Under the pieces are notes generated by a model that was given only the letters and a program-made list of their open reading frames with translations, was not told the DNA's origin and ran no database searches. Of a stretch of 64,000 nucleotides of DNA, positions 16,719 through 27,151 are shown piece by piece (position 1 is the first letter of the stretch; every line of letters starts with the position of its first letter). The position numbers and the translations under genes were made by a program. The DNA comes from Maricaulis virginensis (GTDB lineage Bacteria > Pseudomonadota > Alphaproteobacteria > Caulobacterales > Maricaulaceae), in NCBI RefSeq assembly GCF_027922185.1, contig NZ_BSFE01000001.1:620001-684000 (forward strand), read 5' to 3'.

Positions 16719-18811
16719 CCCGGGTCCGTCGCAGCGGGCGTCGCCGACAGATCGATATCGAAACGGGCGTCACTGCCGGTCGGGGTCTGCTCGAAAGCGA
16801 AGTGACCGTTCAGCGACCGGGCGCGCAGGCGGCAATTGTCCAGACCGTGTCCGCCATCGCTCCGCTGCAGGGTGTCTTCCTGTTTGCCCGTGCCATTGTC
16901 GGATATCTGCGCCGACAGACGGCCGTGGCTGAGCGTGGTCCGGATCGTCACGCGGTCTCCGCCGGAATGACGGATGGCGTTGCTGACGCTCTCCCGGAAC
17001 AGCGCAAGCAGGTGCCGGTAGACGGCATAGTCGAGCGGACAGCCCGTTTCGGTCTCATCCGGTGGCCAGTCCAGTGAGAAACCGGCAGCCTCGCAGCGGG
17101 AGCGGGACTCTTCCTGCAGGTCAGCCAGGAGGTCAGCCAGTTCTCGCGGCTTTCCGGCCAATCCGGTGACGATGGTCCGGATATCGGCCATGGCTTCACG
17201 CACATCCTGGCGCATGCCGTCGGTGTCGGAACGGTGCAGGCTGATCATCAGCCGGCCGCTGACATCGTCGTGCAGGTCGCGGGCGATGCGATGCCGCTCC
17301 TCGGTCACGCCGGCCAGGTAGGCGTCACGCGTTGCGATGAGGCGTTCCGTCATGCGTATCAGCGCAGCTGCCGTGTCGAGATCGCCCGCCGCAAACGGGC
17401 GCCGCCCGCCATCGGCGTGGCGGCACAGGAGTGCCGGGGCGCCGCCCAGCGAGGGCAGGCGAAGGATTGTCCCGTTCTGTCCGATCGCCGGGACCTTAAC
17501 GGGAGCAGGGTCGGTTTCGATTTCCAGTGGCTGGAAGCTCGCCTCAACGGCAGCACGCCAGCTTTCCGATCTCTGCTGATCGTTGGCGGCAAAGACAAGA
17601 TCGGCGGCCCGCGAGAGGGCGTGCTGAACCACGGCCAGGCGCCTGCGCTCCTGGCGCCGCGCCAGCCATTCCCGCAGCGGGAAATACACCAGGGCAGCTC
17701 CGGCGAAAGCCAGACCGAGTGCGACATCCTGTTGCCGGGTCACGAAGGTGAGCAGGGCGATGTCGACGAGCAGGATTGCCGCAAGAAAAGCAACTGACAG
17801 GACGATGTTTCTGACCCAGCCGTCGAGGGAGAGCAGGCTGGTCCGCACGATTGCAATGCCGATACCGCAATAGATCAGAACAAACAGCGGAAAGGCGGCG
17901 TCCTCGCCCAGTGTGACTTTCACCAGGCCCGATTCGGGAAGCAGAACGGTCAGGGCATAAAGCGCAATGCCCAGCAGAATGGTCGCCAGAAGGATGATCA
18001 GCGAGGGGCGCAAGATGGTGGCCTTGCGCCCGATCCAGAACTGAATGCAGACAAGCGCGAGAAGCGCGAGGTATTCCACCATCTGGATGGAATAGGAGAT
18101 GCGGGCGTCGATGAACTGACCAAGAGCAACCACACTCAGTGCGACGATTCCGCTTGCCACGGCGGCCGCTACCGCCGTTCGCGGCGTGAGCAGAGCTTTC
18201 GGGAAGAGCAGGAAGACGAAGACGAATGCGAGACCGAAGGCGTGCAGCACGGCTCCGTTCAGCACGCTTGTCGTGGTCGCAAGCTCGGGCGGTGTAAGCA
18301 GGCCGAACTTCAGATACATCCGGTATGTCAGCGCGGATGCGAGCAGAAGGCCTCCGGCAATGCCATAGGCGAGGGCGGCCGGAAGCTGTGGCCGGGAAGC
18401 CCAGACAGCCAGGCCGAACAGGGCGCCCAAGAGGGCACTGGCCAGCCCCATCCAGTCGCCGCCGTCAAAATCGCTCAGTCTTGCGTGGCGAGGGCGAACC
18501 TCACGCGTATGCGTGATGCCGGACAGGTCAGTGAAGCGCGCTGATGCAGATAAACCCGCCCGAAGGTGCGCTGCCAGCTGATGCCGCTGTGCAGTTTCCA
18601 GCCTGGGGTCCTTTGCCAGGTCGGCGGCTGGAATGACCAGTTCTGCGCCGGATATACCGCTGAATGACACGGGGGCATCGGGGGCCAGATCGAACGGCTC
18701 CCGGTCGATCATCAGCAGGACGTTGTCGTGGGCAAGGGACCGCTCTGCGGCAAGGTTTGCGCCATCCAGGGACAGGACAACCCAGACGAAACCCAGCGTT
18801 ACCAGGACCAT
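16712..18811 (-). CDS. Orphan sensor histidine kinase (HisKA_3 / NarX-like)
   Basis: 699-residue membrane sensor kinase. Seen: an N-terminal transmembrane helix, an extracytoplasmic stretch (about 20-125), a block of about eight transmembrane helices (about 125-380), then the HisKA_3 dimerisation/phosphoacceptor sequence ERHRIARDLHDDVSGRL (His near residue 510) and an HATPase with NAIRHSGGD and GGHGLDNCRLRA. This architecture (7TM-type sensor plus HisKA_3) normally pairs with a NarL/LuxR response regulator, but none is adjacent. The start is uncertain because no clear ribosome-binding site precedes ATG 18811 and the first helix begins at once. Confidence 0.87.
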   Translation of the reverse strand: MVLVTLGFVWVVLSLDGANLAAERSLAHDNVLLMIDREPFDLAPDAPVSFSGISGAELVIPAADLAKDPRLETAQRHQLAAHLRAGLSASARFTDLSGITHTREVRPRHARLSDFDGGDWMGLASALLGALFGLAVWASRPQLPAALAYGIAGGLLLASALTYRMYLKFGLLTPPELATTTSVLNGAVLHAFGLAFVFVFLLFPKALLTPRTAVAAAVASGIVALSVVALGQFIDARISYSIQMVEYLALLALVCIQFWIGRKATILRPSLIILLATILLGIALYALTVLLPESGLVKVTLGEDAAFPLFVLIYCGIGIAIVRTSLLSLDGWVRNIVLSVAFLAAILLVDIALLTFVTRQQDVALGLAFAGAALVYFPLREWLARRQERRRLAVVQHALSRAADLVFAANDQQRSESWRAAVEASFQPLEIETDPAPVKVPAIGQNGTILRLPSLGGAPALLCRHADGGRRPFAAGDLDTAAALIRMTERLIATRDAYLAGVTEERHRIARDLHDDVSGRLMISLHRSDTDGMRQDVREAMADIRTIVTGLAGKPRELADLLADLQEESRSRCEAAGFSLDWPPDETETGCPLDYAVYRHLLALFRESVSNAIRHSGGDRVTIRTTLSHGRLSAQISDNGTGKQEDTLQRSDGGHGLDNCRLRARSLNGHFAFEQTPTGSDARFDIDLSATPAATDPGH

Positions 18812-18978
18812 CGCAACGGCGGTGAAGCGTGCGATGGTGTGAGGCGCTTGATAGGCCTGCCGGCGCGCATCGATCCGCGTTGGAGTGTCTATAGCCCTGC
18901 CGGCTTCATTGCCGCCCCCCGATTCCCGTCGATGTCGAGGTTACTCCTCCCGACAGAATTTCGCAGCGCAAAACCGGC

Positions 18979-20409
18979 TCAGTCCTCGTTGAAGCTGTAG
19001 GGCGAGGCGCGCAGCATGTGGCTGTCCAGAACGAGTTTGCGGTTGAGCGGCGGGAAGGCGCGCTGGGCGCAGTCTTCCCGGTCGCACAGGCGGCAGGTGA
19101 TGCCGACGGCCGCCGGTTTGATGCCGGCCACGGCGTCGGCATGGACGATCTTCGGCGCGTGCTCGAGGGCGCATCCCAGCGCGATGGCATGGACGACCGG
19201 CGGGTGTCCGGCCGGGGCGGGCGATAGCTGGCCGCGGGCGAGGGAGAGCATCGCCGTGCCGTCGGGCAGTTCGAATGTCTGGGCGATCAGGCGCTCGGGC
19301 GTGTGCAGGGCGTCGTAGAGATTCCATTTCGGGCACCCCCCGCCCGATCGCGCAAACGGCATGATGCCGCCGCCGAAGCGTTTGGACACATTCCCCGCGC
19401 TGTCGACACGGATCATGAAGAAGGGCAGACCGCGCGCGCCGGGCCGCTGCAGCGTCGTCAGACGGTGGCAGATCTGTTCGAAGCTGACCTCGAAGCGCCG
19501 CTGCAGCCGGTCGATATCGTAGCGCGTGTCCTCGGCGGTCTTCAGGAAGGGCGCATAGGGCATGTGAACCGCGCCGGCGAAATAGTTCGCCAGGCCGACC
19601 CGGTAGAGCTTGCGGCCTTCCTCGGCCGGCAGGTGAGGCTCGGCAGACAGTTTATCCAGCAAATCGCCGAGTTCCAGATTGGCCAGGACGACCGCCATGT
19701 GAAAGGCGCGCGAGCCCGCAGAGAGGGCTTCGGAGAGCAGCAGGCGCCGGCCGTGAAAGTCGAGACGGCGGCGCGCGCCGGCCATGATATCCTCGTCCAG
19801 CACGCGCATGGTAAAACCGTGCGTATGCTGCAGGTAGTCGGCCAGTTGCTGTTCGCGCCGGTGGGTGCGCAGACCGATCCGCTCGACGAGCGCTTCGGCT
19901 GCTTCCTCCAGTTCGGGGAAATGGTTCTGGCGCGCATCCAGCGCGTCGCGCACGCTTTCCAGCACGGCACCGGGGCCGCCGGTCGCAGCGCCCGGGCCCG
20001 ACATGCGCGTGGCAAGGTCGGCGGTGGCGGCCGTGGTTTCGCGATAGGCCTGGAAGAGGCGGGCAAAGGCTTCCGCGGCGCGCGGCTGGCTGTCGGCAAA
20101 CTCGGACAATTCCATCCGGTCGAGACCAATGCCTGACAGGACGGGATCTGCCGCCGCTTCCTGCAGGTCCGCCACAAGCTGGCGGTCGCTCTCATTGGCA
20201 AAGGCGCGCACATCGACGTCGAAAGCGTCGGCGAGCGCCAGCAGGACCCGCGCCGTCACCGGTCGCTGATTGCGTTCCAGCAGATTGAGATAGCTGGCCG
20301 ACAGTCCCAGCGCCTCGGCAGCCTCGGCCTGTGTCAGCCCGCGTTCGCGGCGCAGGCGGCGCAGGCGCGCGCCGGCAAAGATCTTCTCGAGGCCCTGTCC
20401 GTCATTCAT
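18979..20409 (-). CDS. XRE-family regulator of C2/glyoxylate metabolism (RamB/ScfR-like)
   Basis: 476-residue regulator. Seen: a Cro/C1-type helix-turn-helix (about 12-66, GLTQAEAAEALGLSASYLNLLERNQRPV), a long central region of the ImmA/IrrE-like type, and a C-terminal DUF2083 region with clustered cysteines (CRLCDREDCAQRAFPP). This is the RamB/MccR/ScfR architecture, whose members control isocitrate lyase, propionate or acetate genes in response to short-chain acyl-CoA metabolites. It diverges from the isocitrate lyase gene across 155 bp that contain an inverted repeat (20430-20452), so autoregulation and control of aceA are likely. Which acyl-CoA it senses is not visible. Confidence 0.9.
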   Translation of the reverse strand: MNDGQGLEKIFAGARLRRLRRERGLTQAEAAEALGLSASYLNLLERNQRPVTARVLLALADAFDVDVRAFANESDRQLVADLQEAAADPVLSGIGLDRMELSEFADSQPRAAEAFARLFQAYRETTAATADLATRMSGPGAATGGPGAVLESVRDALDARQNHFPELEEAAEALVERIGLRTHRREQQLADYLQHTHGFTMRVLDEDIMAGARRRLDFHGRRLLLSEALSAGSRAFHMAVVLANLELGDLLDKLSAEPHLPAEEGRKLYRVGLANYFAGAVHMPYAPFLKTAEDTRYDIDRLQRRFEVSFEQICHRLTTLQRPGARGLPFFMIRVDSAGNVSKRFGGGIMPFARSGGGCPKWNLYDALHTPERLIAQTFELPDGTAMLSLARGQLSPAPAGHPPVVHAIALGCALEHAPKIVHADAVAGIKPAAVGITCRLCDREDCAQRAFPPLNRKLVLDSHMLRASPYSFNED

Positions 20410-20429
20410 TTTTGTGTCCAGATTTACAA

Positions 20430-20452
20430 AATTACATCATGACAATGTAATT
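20430..20452. promoter_or_regulatory. Inverted repeat between regulator and isocitrate lyase (putative operator)
   Basis: AATTACAT and its exact complement ATGTAATT are separated by 7 bases, in an AT-rich stretch quite unlike the surrounding GC-rich DNA. A TTTACAAA word sits just before it (20423-20430). It is 21 bp upstream of the regulator start and about 110 bp before the aceA start, where a RamB-type operator would be expected. Confidence 0.55.
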
Positions 20453-20564
20453 ATCATACACGGCATCCTCTTTATAGGAAAAGCCATATCGACACCATCC
20501 CTGCCGTTTGACAGCTTCGTTGCAACGCAACAGGCATCTGCCCCAACCCGTCAGGGAGACAAGA

Positions 20565-21854
<1,290 letters not shown>

Positions 21855-21881
21855 AGCGCAGGCCCTGCCCGAGCCTGTACA

Positions 21882-21912
21882 CCGGGGTGCGCATCCCCAA
21901 GGCGCACCCCGG
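21882..21912 (+). other. Intercistronic hairpin between aceA and aceB
   Basis: CCGGGGTGCGC and its perfect complement GCGCACCCCGG flank a 9-base loop. No T run follows, so it is not an intrinsic terminator. It could protect the 3' end of the aceA transcript and set the lyase:synthase ratio. Confidence 0.6.
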
Positions 21913-21941
21913 ATCTGCCTCCAACCCCACAGGAGCAAGCC

Positions 21942-23585
21942 ATGACTCTCATTGCACCGTCCGGCGTCGAAGTCCTGGGCCATCTCGAGCCCGGCTATGG
22001 CGACATCCTCACGCACGAGGCGCTCACCTTCCTCGCCGGCCTGCACCGCCGGTTCGAGAAGCGACGTCAGTCCCTGCTGCGCTATCGCAAGGAACGCCAG
22101 GCCGAGCTCGATCAGGGCGCACTGCTGATGTTCCCGCATGAGACGGCCGATATCCGGGCCGGCGAGTGGACCGTGCGTCCCGCGCCTGCCGATCTGCAGG
22201 ATCGCCGCGTGGAAATCACCGGACCGGTCGACCGCAAGATGGTGGTCAACGCGCTCAATTCCGGTGCCAAATGCTTCATGGCCGACTTCGAGGACGCGAC
22301 CGCGCCGCTCTGGTCCAATCTGCTGGACGGCCAGATCAATCTGCGCGACGCGATCCGCCGCGAGATCGACTTCACCGACGAGAAATCCGGCAAGCGCTAT
22401 CAGGTCAATGATGACGCGGCGGTGCTCATCGTGCGTCCGCGCGGCTGGCATCTGGACGAACGTCACGTCCATATCAACGGTCACGCCCTGTCCGGCTCGC
22501 TGTTCGATTTCGGCCTCTATGTCTTCCACAACCATGCGGCGCTGAAGGCGCGCGGCACCGCGCCGTACTTCTACCTGCCCAAGCTGGAAAGCCGGCTGGA
22601 AGCGCGTCTGTGGAGCCTGGTCTTCCAGCATGCCGAGGACGAGCTGGGCCTGGAGCGCGGTACGCTGCGCGCCACCGTGCTGATCGAAACCCTGCCGGCG
22701 GCCTTCGAGCTCGACGAGATCCTCTACGAGCTGAAGGACCATATCGTCGGTCTCAACTGCGGCCGCTGGGACTACATTTTCAGCTATATCAAGCGCCTGC
22801 GTTCACGTGCTGAACATGTCCTGCCGGACCGTTCGGCGGTGACCATGACCGTGCCCTTCATGGCGGCCTATTCCCGCCGGGTGATCTCGGTCTGCCATCG
22901 CCGCGGGGCCCACGCCATGGGCGGCATGTCGGCCTTCATCCCGGTCAAGGGCGATAAAAAGGCGAATGCCGCGGCCACCGAACAGGTGCGCCAGGACAAG
23001 CTGCGTGAAGTGAAGAACGGCCATGACGGCACCTGGGTGGCTCACCCGGATCTCGTGCCTGTCGCGATGGAGATTTTCGACCAGCACATGAAGGGGCCGA
23101 ACCAGATCGATCGTCCGGCCGATCCGCACGAGCTTCCGGTGACGACCCAGCAATTGCTGGCGGCTCCCGAGGGCGACATCACGGATCATGGCGTCAGCGA
23201 CAATATCGACGTCGCCATCCGCTATATCGCTGCCTGGCTGGGCGGTCGCGGCGCCGTGCCGATCCGCAATCTGATGGAGGATGCGGCGACCGCCGAAATC
23301 GCCCGCGCCCAGCTCTGGCAATGGCGTCGCTTCGACAAGTCCACGAAAGAGGGCACCGCGATCACCGCGGCCTTCCTGGAAAACAAGATCGCCGACATCT
23401 GTGCGGCCATCCAGGACGAAGTGCCCGGCCAGGACGAGCTGTGCGACCGGATCCAGACGGCGGCAGACATCCTGTCCGGCCTGGTCCTGTCGGACGAGTT
23501 CACCGAATTCCTGACCCTGCCGGCCTATGACCGGATCACGGCAGAACTGAAGGCGCCGATGCGTCTGATGGAGTTCGAGGACTGA
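21942..23585 (+). CDS. aceB: Malate synthase A
   Basis: 547 residues, the usual length of the A isoform (the G isoform is about 720). It condenses glyoxylate with acetyl-CoA to malate, completing the glyoxylate shunt with the upstream isocitrate lyase. Seen: MADFEDATAPLW, RPRGWHLDERHV, the catalytic region NCGRWDYIFSYIK, and the C-terminal DLVPVAMEIFD region. An AGGAG ribosome-binding site lies 7 bases before the ATG. The aceA-aceB order and the shared regulator point to an acetate/fatty-acid growth operon. Confidence 0.97.
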   Translation: MTLIAPSGVEVLGHLEPGYGDILTHEALTFLAGLHRRFEKRRQSLLRYRKERQAELDQGALLMFPHETADIRAGEWTVRPAPADLQDRRVEITGPVDRKMVVNALNSGAKCFMADFEDATAPLWSNLLDGQINLRDAIRREIDFTDEKSGKRYQVNDDAAVLIVRPRGWHLDERHVHINGHALSGSLFDFGLYVFHNHAALKARGTAPYFYLPKLESRLEARLWSLVFQHAEDELGLERGTLRATVLIETLPAAFELDEILYELKDHIVGLNCGRWDYIFSYIKRLRSRAEHVLPDRSAVTMTVPFMAAYSRRVISVCHRRGAHAMGGMSAFIPVKGDKKANAAATEQVRQDKLREVKNGHDGTWVAHPDLVPVAMEIFDQHMKGPNQIDRPADPHELPVTTQQLLAAPEGDITDHGVSDNIDVAIRYIAAWLGGRGAVPIRNLMEDAATAEIARAQLWQWRRFDKSTKEGTAITAAFLENKIADICAAIQDEVPGQDELCDRIQTAADILSGLVLSDEFTEFLTLPAYDRITAELKAPMRLMEFED

Positions 23586-23618
23586 GTGAATAACAAGAGC
23601 TGATGACGGTTGGTCGTC

Positions 23619-24053
23619 TCAGGCGCGGGGCCCGGTCCAGGCATCAAGCCAGGATCGGGCTTCGCCGTATTCGGAGAACACCCGGAACTGGCCGCCGACC
23701 AGGAAGCCCTTGGTCTGGAACAGCATGGCCTGGTCCTTGTGCCGTTCGGCATGGAAGATATGGGCGGCTTTCAGACGCGCCGCCGGCATGCGGAACCAGT
23801 CATCCGTCAACGACATGAACTCGATCGTCGAAAGGGCAATCTCGGCCTCGCGCCAGTCGGCGAGCAGGGCCGAATAGCCCGCGCTCTCTTCGGAAATCCG
23901 CGCCAGATCCTCGGCAGCCCCGTCGGGCGCCAGTGTCCCGGAAAAACGCACAAGAAGAAGACTGGCCGGAGAACCGGCTTCCAGAATGACGGGCATGGAA
24001 CTCACCAAAACGATACACGCCACAAGGGGCAGTATCGTCGGTAACAGCGCCAA
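23619..24053 (-). CDS. Small protein of unknown function
   Basis: 144 residues if translation begins at TTG 24053; an ATG at 23996 would give 125. I do not recognise it. Seen: a hydrophobic N-terminus in the longer form (LLPTILPLVACIVLVSS), which would be a signal or anchor, then an alpha/beta-looking soluble part with conserved-looking EFMSLTDDWFRMPAARLKAAHIFHAERHKD. The frame's codon use matches its neighbours. It converges on malate synthase and follows a lipoprotein-like gene by 57 bp. Start and export are uncertain. Confidence 0.6.
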   Translation of the reverse strand: MALLPTILPLVACIVLVSSMPVILEAGSPASLLLVRFSGTLAPDGAAEDLARISEESAGYSALLADWREAEIALSTIEFMSLTDDWFRMPAARLKAAHIFHAERHKDQAMLFQTKGFLVGGQFRVFSEYGEARSWLDAWTGPRA

Positions 24054-24110
24054 ACCGAGTCGGGGAAGACCGGGCTGCAGCCATTTGCCCGTGCAAGACA
24101 GCCCGCAATT

Positions 24111-24650
24111 CTAGCCGGTCACCGGCGTTGCAACCGGGCGTGTATATCCGCACAGGTCTGCGAGCTTCCAGCCCTCCGCCGTCATCTCGAAACGGCAGGA
24201 CAGATAGTCACGCCGGGAGACGCCATAGGGCGGCGGGGCGTCGGCGAGCGGTGTCTCGGGCGGCGGTGCGACACGGCTGTAGCTGGCCTGGGGATAGACC
24301 AGGACCTGACGCACTGTCTCGCTGTCTGGCGCTGACGGATCGTCGATGATGCAGAGCGGCGGCTGGGACAGGAGGCCGACCACAGTGCCCTCGGTGATGC
24401 CGTCATGGCCCCACAAGTGTCCGCGCACGGCCGGTGTTCCGCCGGTCAGCGCCGTGCGCAGCGCGCCGGGTGCCGTGGCCGCGGCGAGCGCGTTGGGATT
24501 GTGGCTGATCACGCCGGAAAAGGCTGCCAGTTCATAGGACTGAGGCGCCCGGCAGGCGGGGACGGTCTCCGTCGCACAGCCGGCAAGCAGCGCGGTGGCT
24601 CCGGTGGTGAGGACGGCAAGTCGAATACGCAAGGCTTGAACTCCGGTCAC
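24111..24650 (-). CDS. Putative lipoprotein of unknown function
   Basis: 179 residues with a bacterial lipobox, LLAGC at about residues 21-25, after a basic-hydrophobic leader; Cys25 would be lipidated. The mature part has further cysteines (CRAP, LCIID, LSCRF, DLCGY) that may form disulfides in the periplasm, and no catalytic motif. The start is GTG 24650 or a TTG a few codons later with GGAG about 8 bases upstream; both keep the leader. It could share a transcript with the downstream small protein. Function unknown. Confidence 0.7.
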   Translation of the reverse strand: MTGVQALRIRLAVLTTGATALLAGCATETVPACRAPQSYELAAFSGVISHNPNALAAATAPGALRTALTGGTPAVRGHLWGHDGITEGTVVGLLSQPPLCIIDDPSAPDSETVRQVLVYPQASYSRVAPPPETPLADAPPPYGVSRRDYLSCRFEMTAEGWKLADLCGYTRPVATPVTG

Positions 24651-24708
24651 TGGAACGTCCCGCCTCCGCTATAGCCGGTTTCCCCGGCAACGGCGAGAGG
24701 CGAGGGGG

Positions 24709-26664
24709 CTAGCGGTTCTTGCGGTTCTCGATCAGGTCCTCCACCACGGACGGGTCTGCCAGGGTGGACGTGTCGCCCAGGTTGGAGAAGTCGTTCTCCG
24801 CGATCTTGCGCAGGATGCGGCGCATGATCTTGCCGGAGCGCGTCTTGGGCAGGCCGGGTGCGAACTGGATCAGGTCCGGCGTCGCCACCGGTCCGATCTC
24901 CTGGCGCACCCAGGCCTTGATCTCGGCGATATCCTCGTCCTCGGCTTTGCGCCCGCCCATCAGGGTGACATAGCAATAGATGCCCTGGCCCTTCACATCA
25001 TGGGGATAGCCGACCACGGCGGCTTCCGCGATATCGTCGTGCGAGACGAGCGCGCTCTCGATCTCCGCCGTGCCGAGCCGGTGGCCGGACACATTCAGCA
25101 CATCGTCGACCCGGCCGGTGATCCACCAGTATCCGTCGGTATCGCGCCGGGCGCCGTCGCCGGTGAAATAGTAGCCCGGATAGGCGGTGAAATAGGTGTC
25201 GATGAAACGCTGGTGATCGCCATAGACGGTGCGCATCTGGCCCGGCCAGGAACGGGCGATCACCAGATTGCCCTCGGCCGCGCCATTGTCGGCCAGACGC
25301 TTGCCGTCGGCATCCATCAGGGCGGGCTCGACGCCGAAGAAGGGCCGTGTCGCCGAACCCGGCTTCATGTCGGTCACGCCGGGCAGGGGGGTGATCAGTG
25401 CGCCGCCCGTTTCGGTCTGCCACCAGGTATCCACGATCGGACAGCGTTCCTCGCCGACCACGCGGTAATACCAGCACCAGGCTTCCGGATTGATCGGCTC
25501 GCCCACCGTGCCCAGCAGGCGCAGCGAGGCGCGCGAATGCTTCTTCACGGGTTCGTCCCCTTCGCGCATCAGGGCGCGGATGGCGGTCGGTGCGGTGTAG
25601 AAGGTGTTGACCTTGTGCTTGTCGATCACCTGCCAGAACCGGTCCGGTCCCGGCCAGGTCGGCACACCCTCGAACATCAGCGTCGTGGCGCCGTTCGCCA
25701 GCGGGCCGTAGACGATATAGGTATGCCCGGTGACCCAGCCGACATCGGCGGTGCACCAGTAGATTTCGCCCGGCCGGTAGTCGAACACGTATTCATGCGT
25801 CATCGACGCCCAGACCATGTAGCCGCCGGTCGTGTGGAGCACGCCCTTGGGTTTGCCGGTCGAGCCCGACGTGTAGAGGATGAACAGCGGATCCTCGGCG
25901 TTCATCGGTTCCGGATCGCAGTTCGCATCCTGTCCGGCGACCAGCGTGGCGTAGTCCACATCGCGGGTCTCGTCCCAGGCCACGTCTGCGCCGGTCCGGC
26001 GGACGACGATCACCTGGTCGACATCGCCGGCGCTCTCTACGGCTTTGTCGACATTGGCTTTCAGCGGGATTGTCTTGCCGCCGCGCAGGCCTTCATCGGC
26101 CGTGATCACGAACCGGCTCTCGCAATCGGAAATCCGGCCTGCCAGCGCATCCGGCGAGAAACCGCCGAACACGACCGAATGGACCGCGCCGATCCGGGCG
26201 CAGGCCAGCATGGCGTAGGCGGCCTCCGGGATCATCGGCATGTAGATCGTGACCCGGTCGCCCTTCTGCACACCGATCGATTTAAGCCCGTTGGCCAGGC
26301 GGCACACGGCCTCATACAGTTGACGATAGGTGATCGCCTTGTCGTCAGCCGGATCGTCGCCCTCCCACAGGATCGCCGTCTCATCGGCCCGTTCGGCGAG
26401 GTGACGGTCGATGCAGTTGACCGAGGCGTTCAGCTTGCCGTCGGCGAACCAGCGGATGTGCAGATCGTCCTTGTCCCAGGACACGTCCGAGATTTCCGTG
26501 AAAGGCGTCATCCAGTCGATCCGCCGCGCTTCCTCGCGCCAGAACCCGTCCGGATCCTCGAGCGAGCGGCGATACATCTGCGTATAGCGCTCCGCATTGA
26601 TCAGCGCGGTTTCGGCGCGGCCTTCCGGGACCGGGTAGATTTCGTTGGGATCGTGGTGGGACAT
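24709..26664 (-). CDS. acs: Acetyl-CoA synthetase
   Basis: 651 residues, as expected for Acs. It activates acetate to acetyl-CoA through acetyl-AMP. Seen: N-terminal ACAS_N region (FWREEARRIDWMTPF), the P-loop-like YTSGSTGKPKGVLHTTGGY, WWQTETGG, TGDGARRDTDGYWWITGRVDD, and a C-terminal TRSGKIMRR whose lysine is the known acetylation site in the family. ATG 26664 is preceded by GGGGAG; an upstream in-frame start at 26739 would add 25 atypical residues. In context it feeds acetate, made by the aldehyde dehydrogenase at 27152-28672, into the glyoxylate shunt. Confidence 0.97.
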   Translation of the reverse strand: MSHHDPNEIYPVPEGRAETALINAERYTQMYRRSLEDPDGFWREEARRIDWMTPFTEISDVSWDKDDLHIRWFADGKLNASVNCIDRHLAERADETAILWEGDDPADDKAITYRQLYEAVCRLANGLKSIGVQKGDRVTIYMPMIPEAAYAMLACARIGAVHSVVFGGFSPDALAGRISDCESRFVITADEGLRGGKTIPLKANVDKAVESAGDVDQVIVVRRTGADVAWDETRDVDYATLVAGQDANCDPEPMNAEDPLFILYTSGSTGKPKGVLHTTGGYMVWASMTHEYVFDYRPGEIYWCTADVGWVTGHTYIVYGPLANGATTLMFEGVPTWPGPDRFWQVIDKHKVNTFYTAPTAIRALMREGDEPVKKHSRASLRLLGTVGEPINPEAWCWYYRVVGEERCPIVDTWWQTETGGALITPLPGVTDMKPGSATRPFFGVEPALMDADGKRLADNGAAEGNLVIARSWPGQMRTVYGDHQRFIDTYFTAYPGYYFTGDGARRDTDGYWWITGRVDDVLNVSGHRLGTAEIESALVSHDDIAEAAVVGYPHDVKGQGIYCYVTLMGGRKAEDEDIAEIKAWVRQEIGPVATPDLIQFAPGLPKTRSGKIMRRILRKIAENDFSNLGDTSTLADPSVVEDLIENRKNR

Positions 26665-26739
26665 GAGGGAACTCCCCGCGCGTTCTGGGCAGATTGTGAT
26701 TGTTGGAGTGCACGATAACGCGTTGTCCGCGTCGCGCAA

Positions 26740-27093
26740 TCACGCCTGCGAGAGCAGGCGGGAGCGGACGAGGAAACGCCGTTCGCGGCCATTGTCGAGC
26801 GAGAACATGCCGCCCCGGCCCGGCACCGCGTCGAGAATGAGCTGGGTATGCTTCCACGCCGCGTACTGGCGGCCGCCGATATAGACCGGCACAGGCCCGA
26901 TCCATCCCAGCAGGACGTCGCTTTCACCGATCCGGAATTCGCCGGCCGGATAGCACATCGGTGACGACCCGTCACAACAGCCGCCGGACTGGTGGATCAG
27001 GATGTCGGGATGGTCGCGCCGGATTTCCGCAATCAGGGCGAGGGCGTCGTCCGTTGCGGTCACGCGGTGTGTGTGGCGGGTCTCGTCGATCAT
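26740..27093 (-). CDS. DUF779 domain protein
   Basis: 117 residues. Seen: the family core HQSGGCCDGSSPMCYP, with a CC pair plus a third Cys suggestive of metal or disulfide chemistry, then DVLLGWIGPVPVYIG and a C-terminal RFLVRSRLL. DUF779 genes commonly sit beside ExaC-type acetaldehyde dehydrogenases, as here (58 bp downstream of one), but the biochemical role is not established. ATG 27093 has AAGGA 7 bases upstream, so I reject the longer frame from 27141. Confidence 0.9.
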   Translation of the reverse strand: MIDETRHTHRVTATDDALALIAEIRRDHPDILIHQSGGCCDGSSPMCYPAGEFRIGESDVLLGWIGPVPVYIGGRQYAAWKHTQLILDAVPGRGGMFSLDNGRERRFLVRSRLLSQA

Positions 27094-27151
27094 GCCGGTT
27101 TCCTTGCGATGCGTACGGGGCCGGCGAACCGGCCCCGCCACGGGGCGGTGA

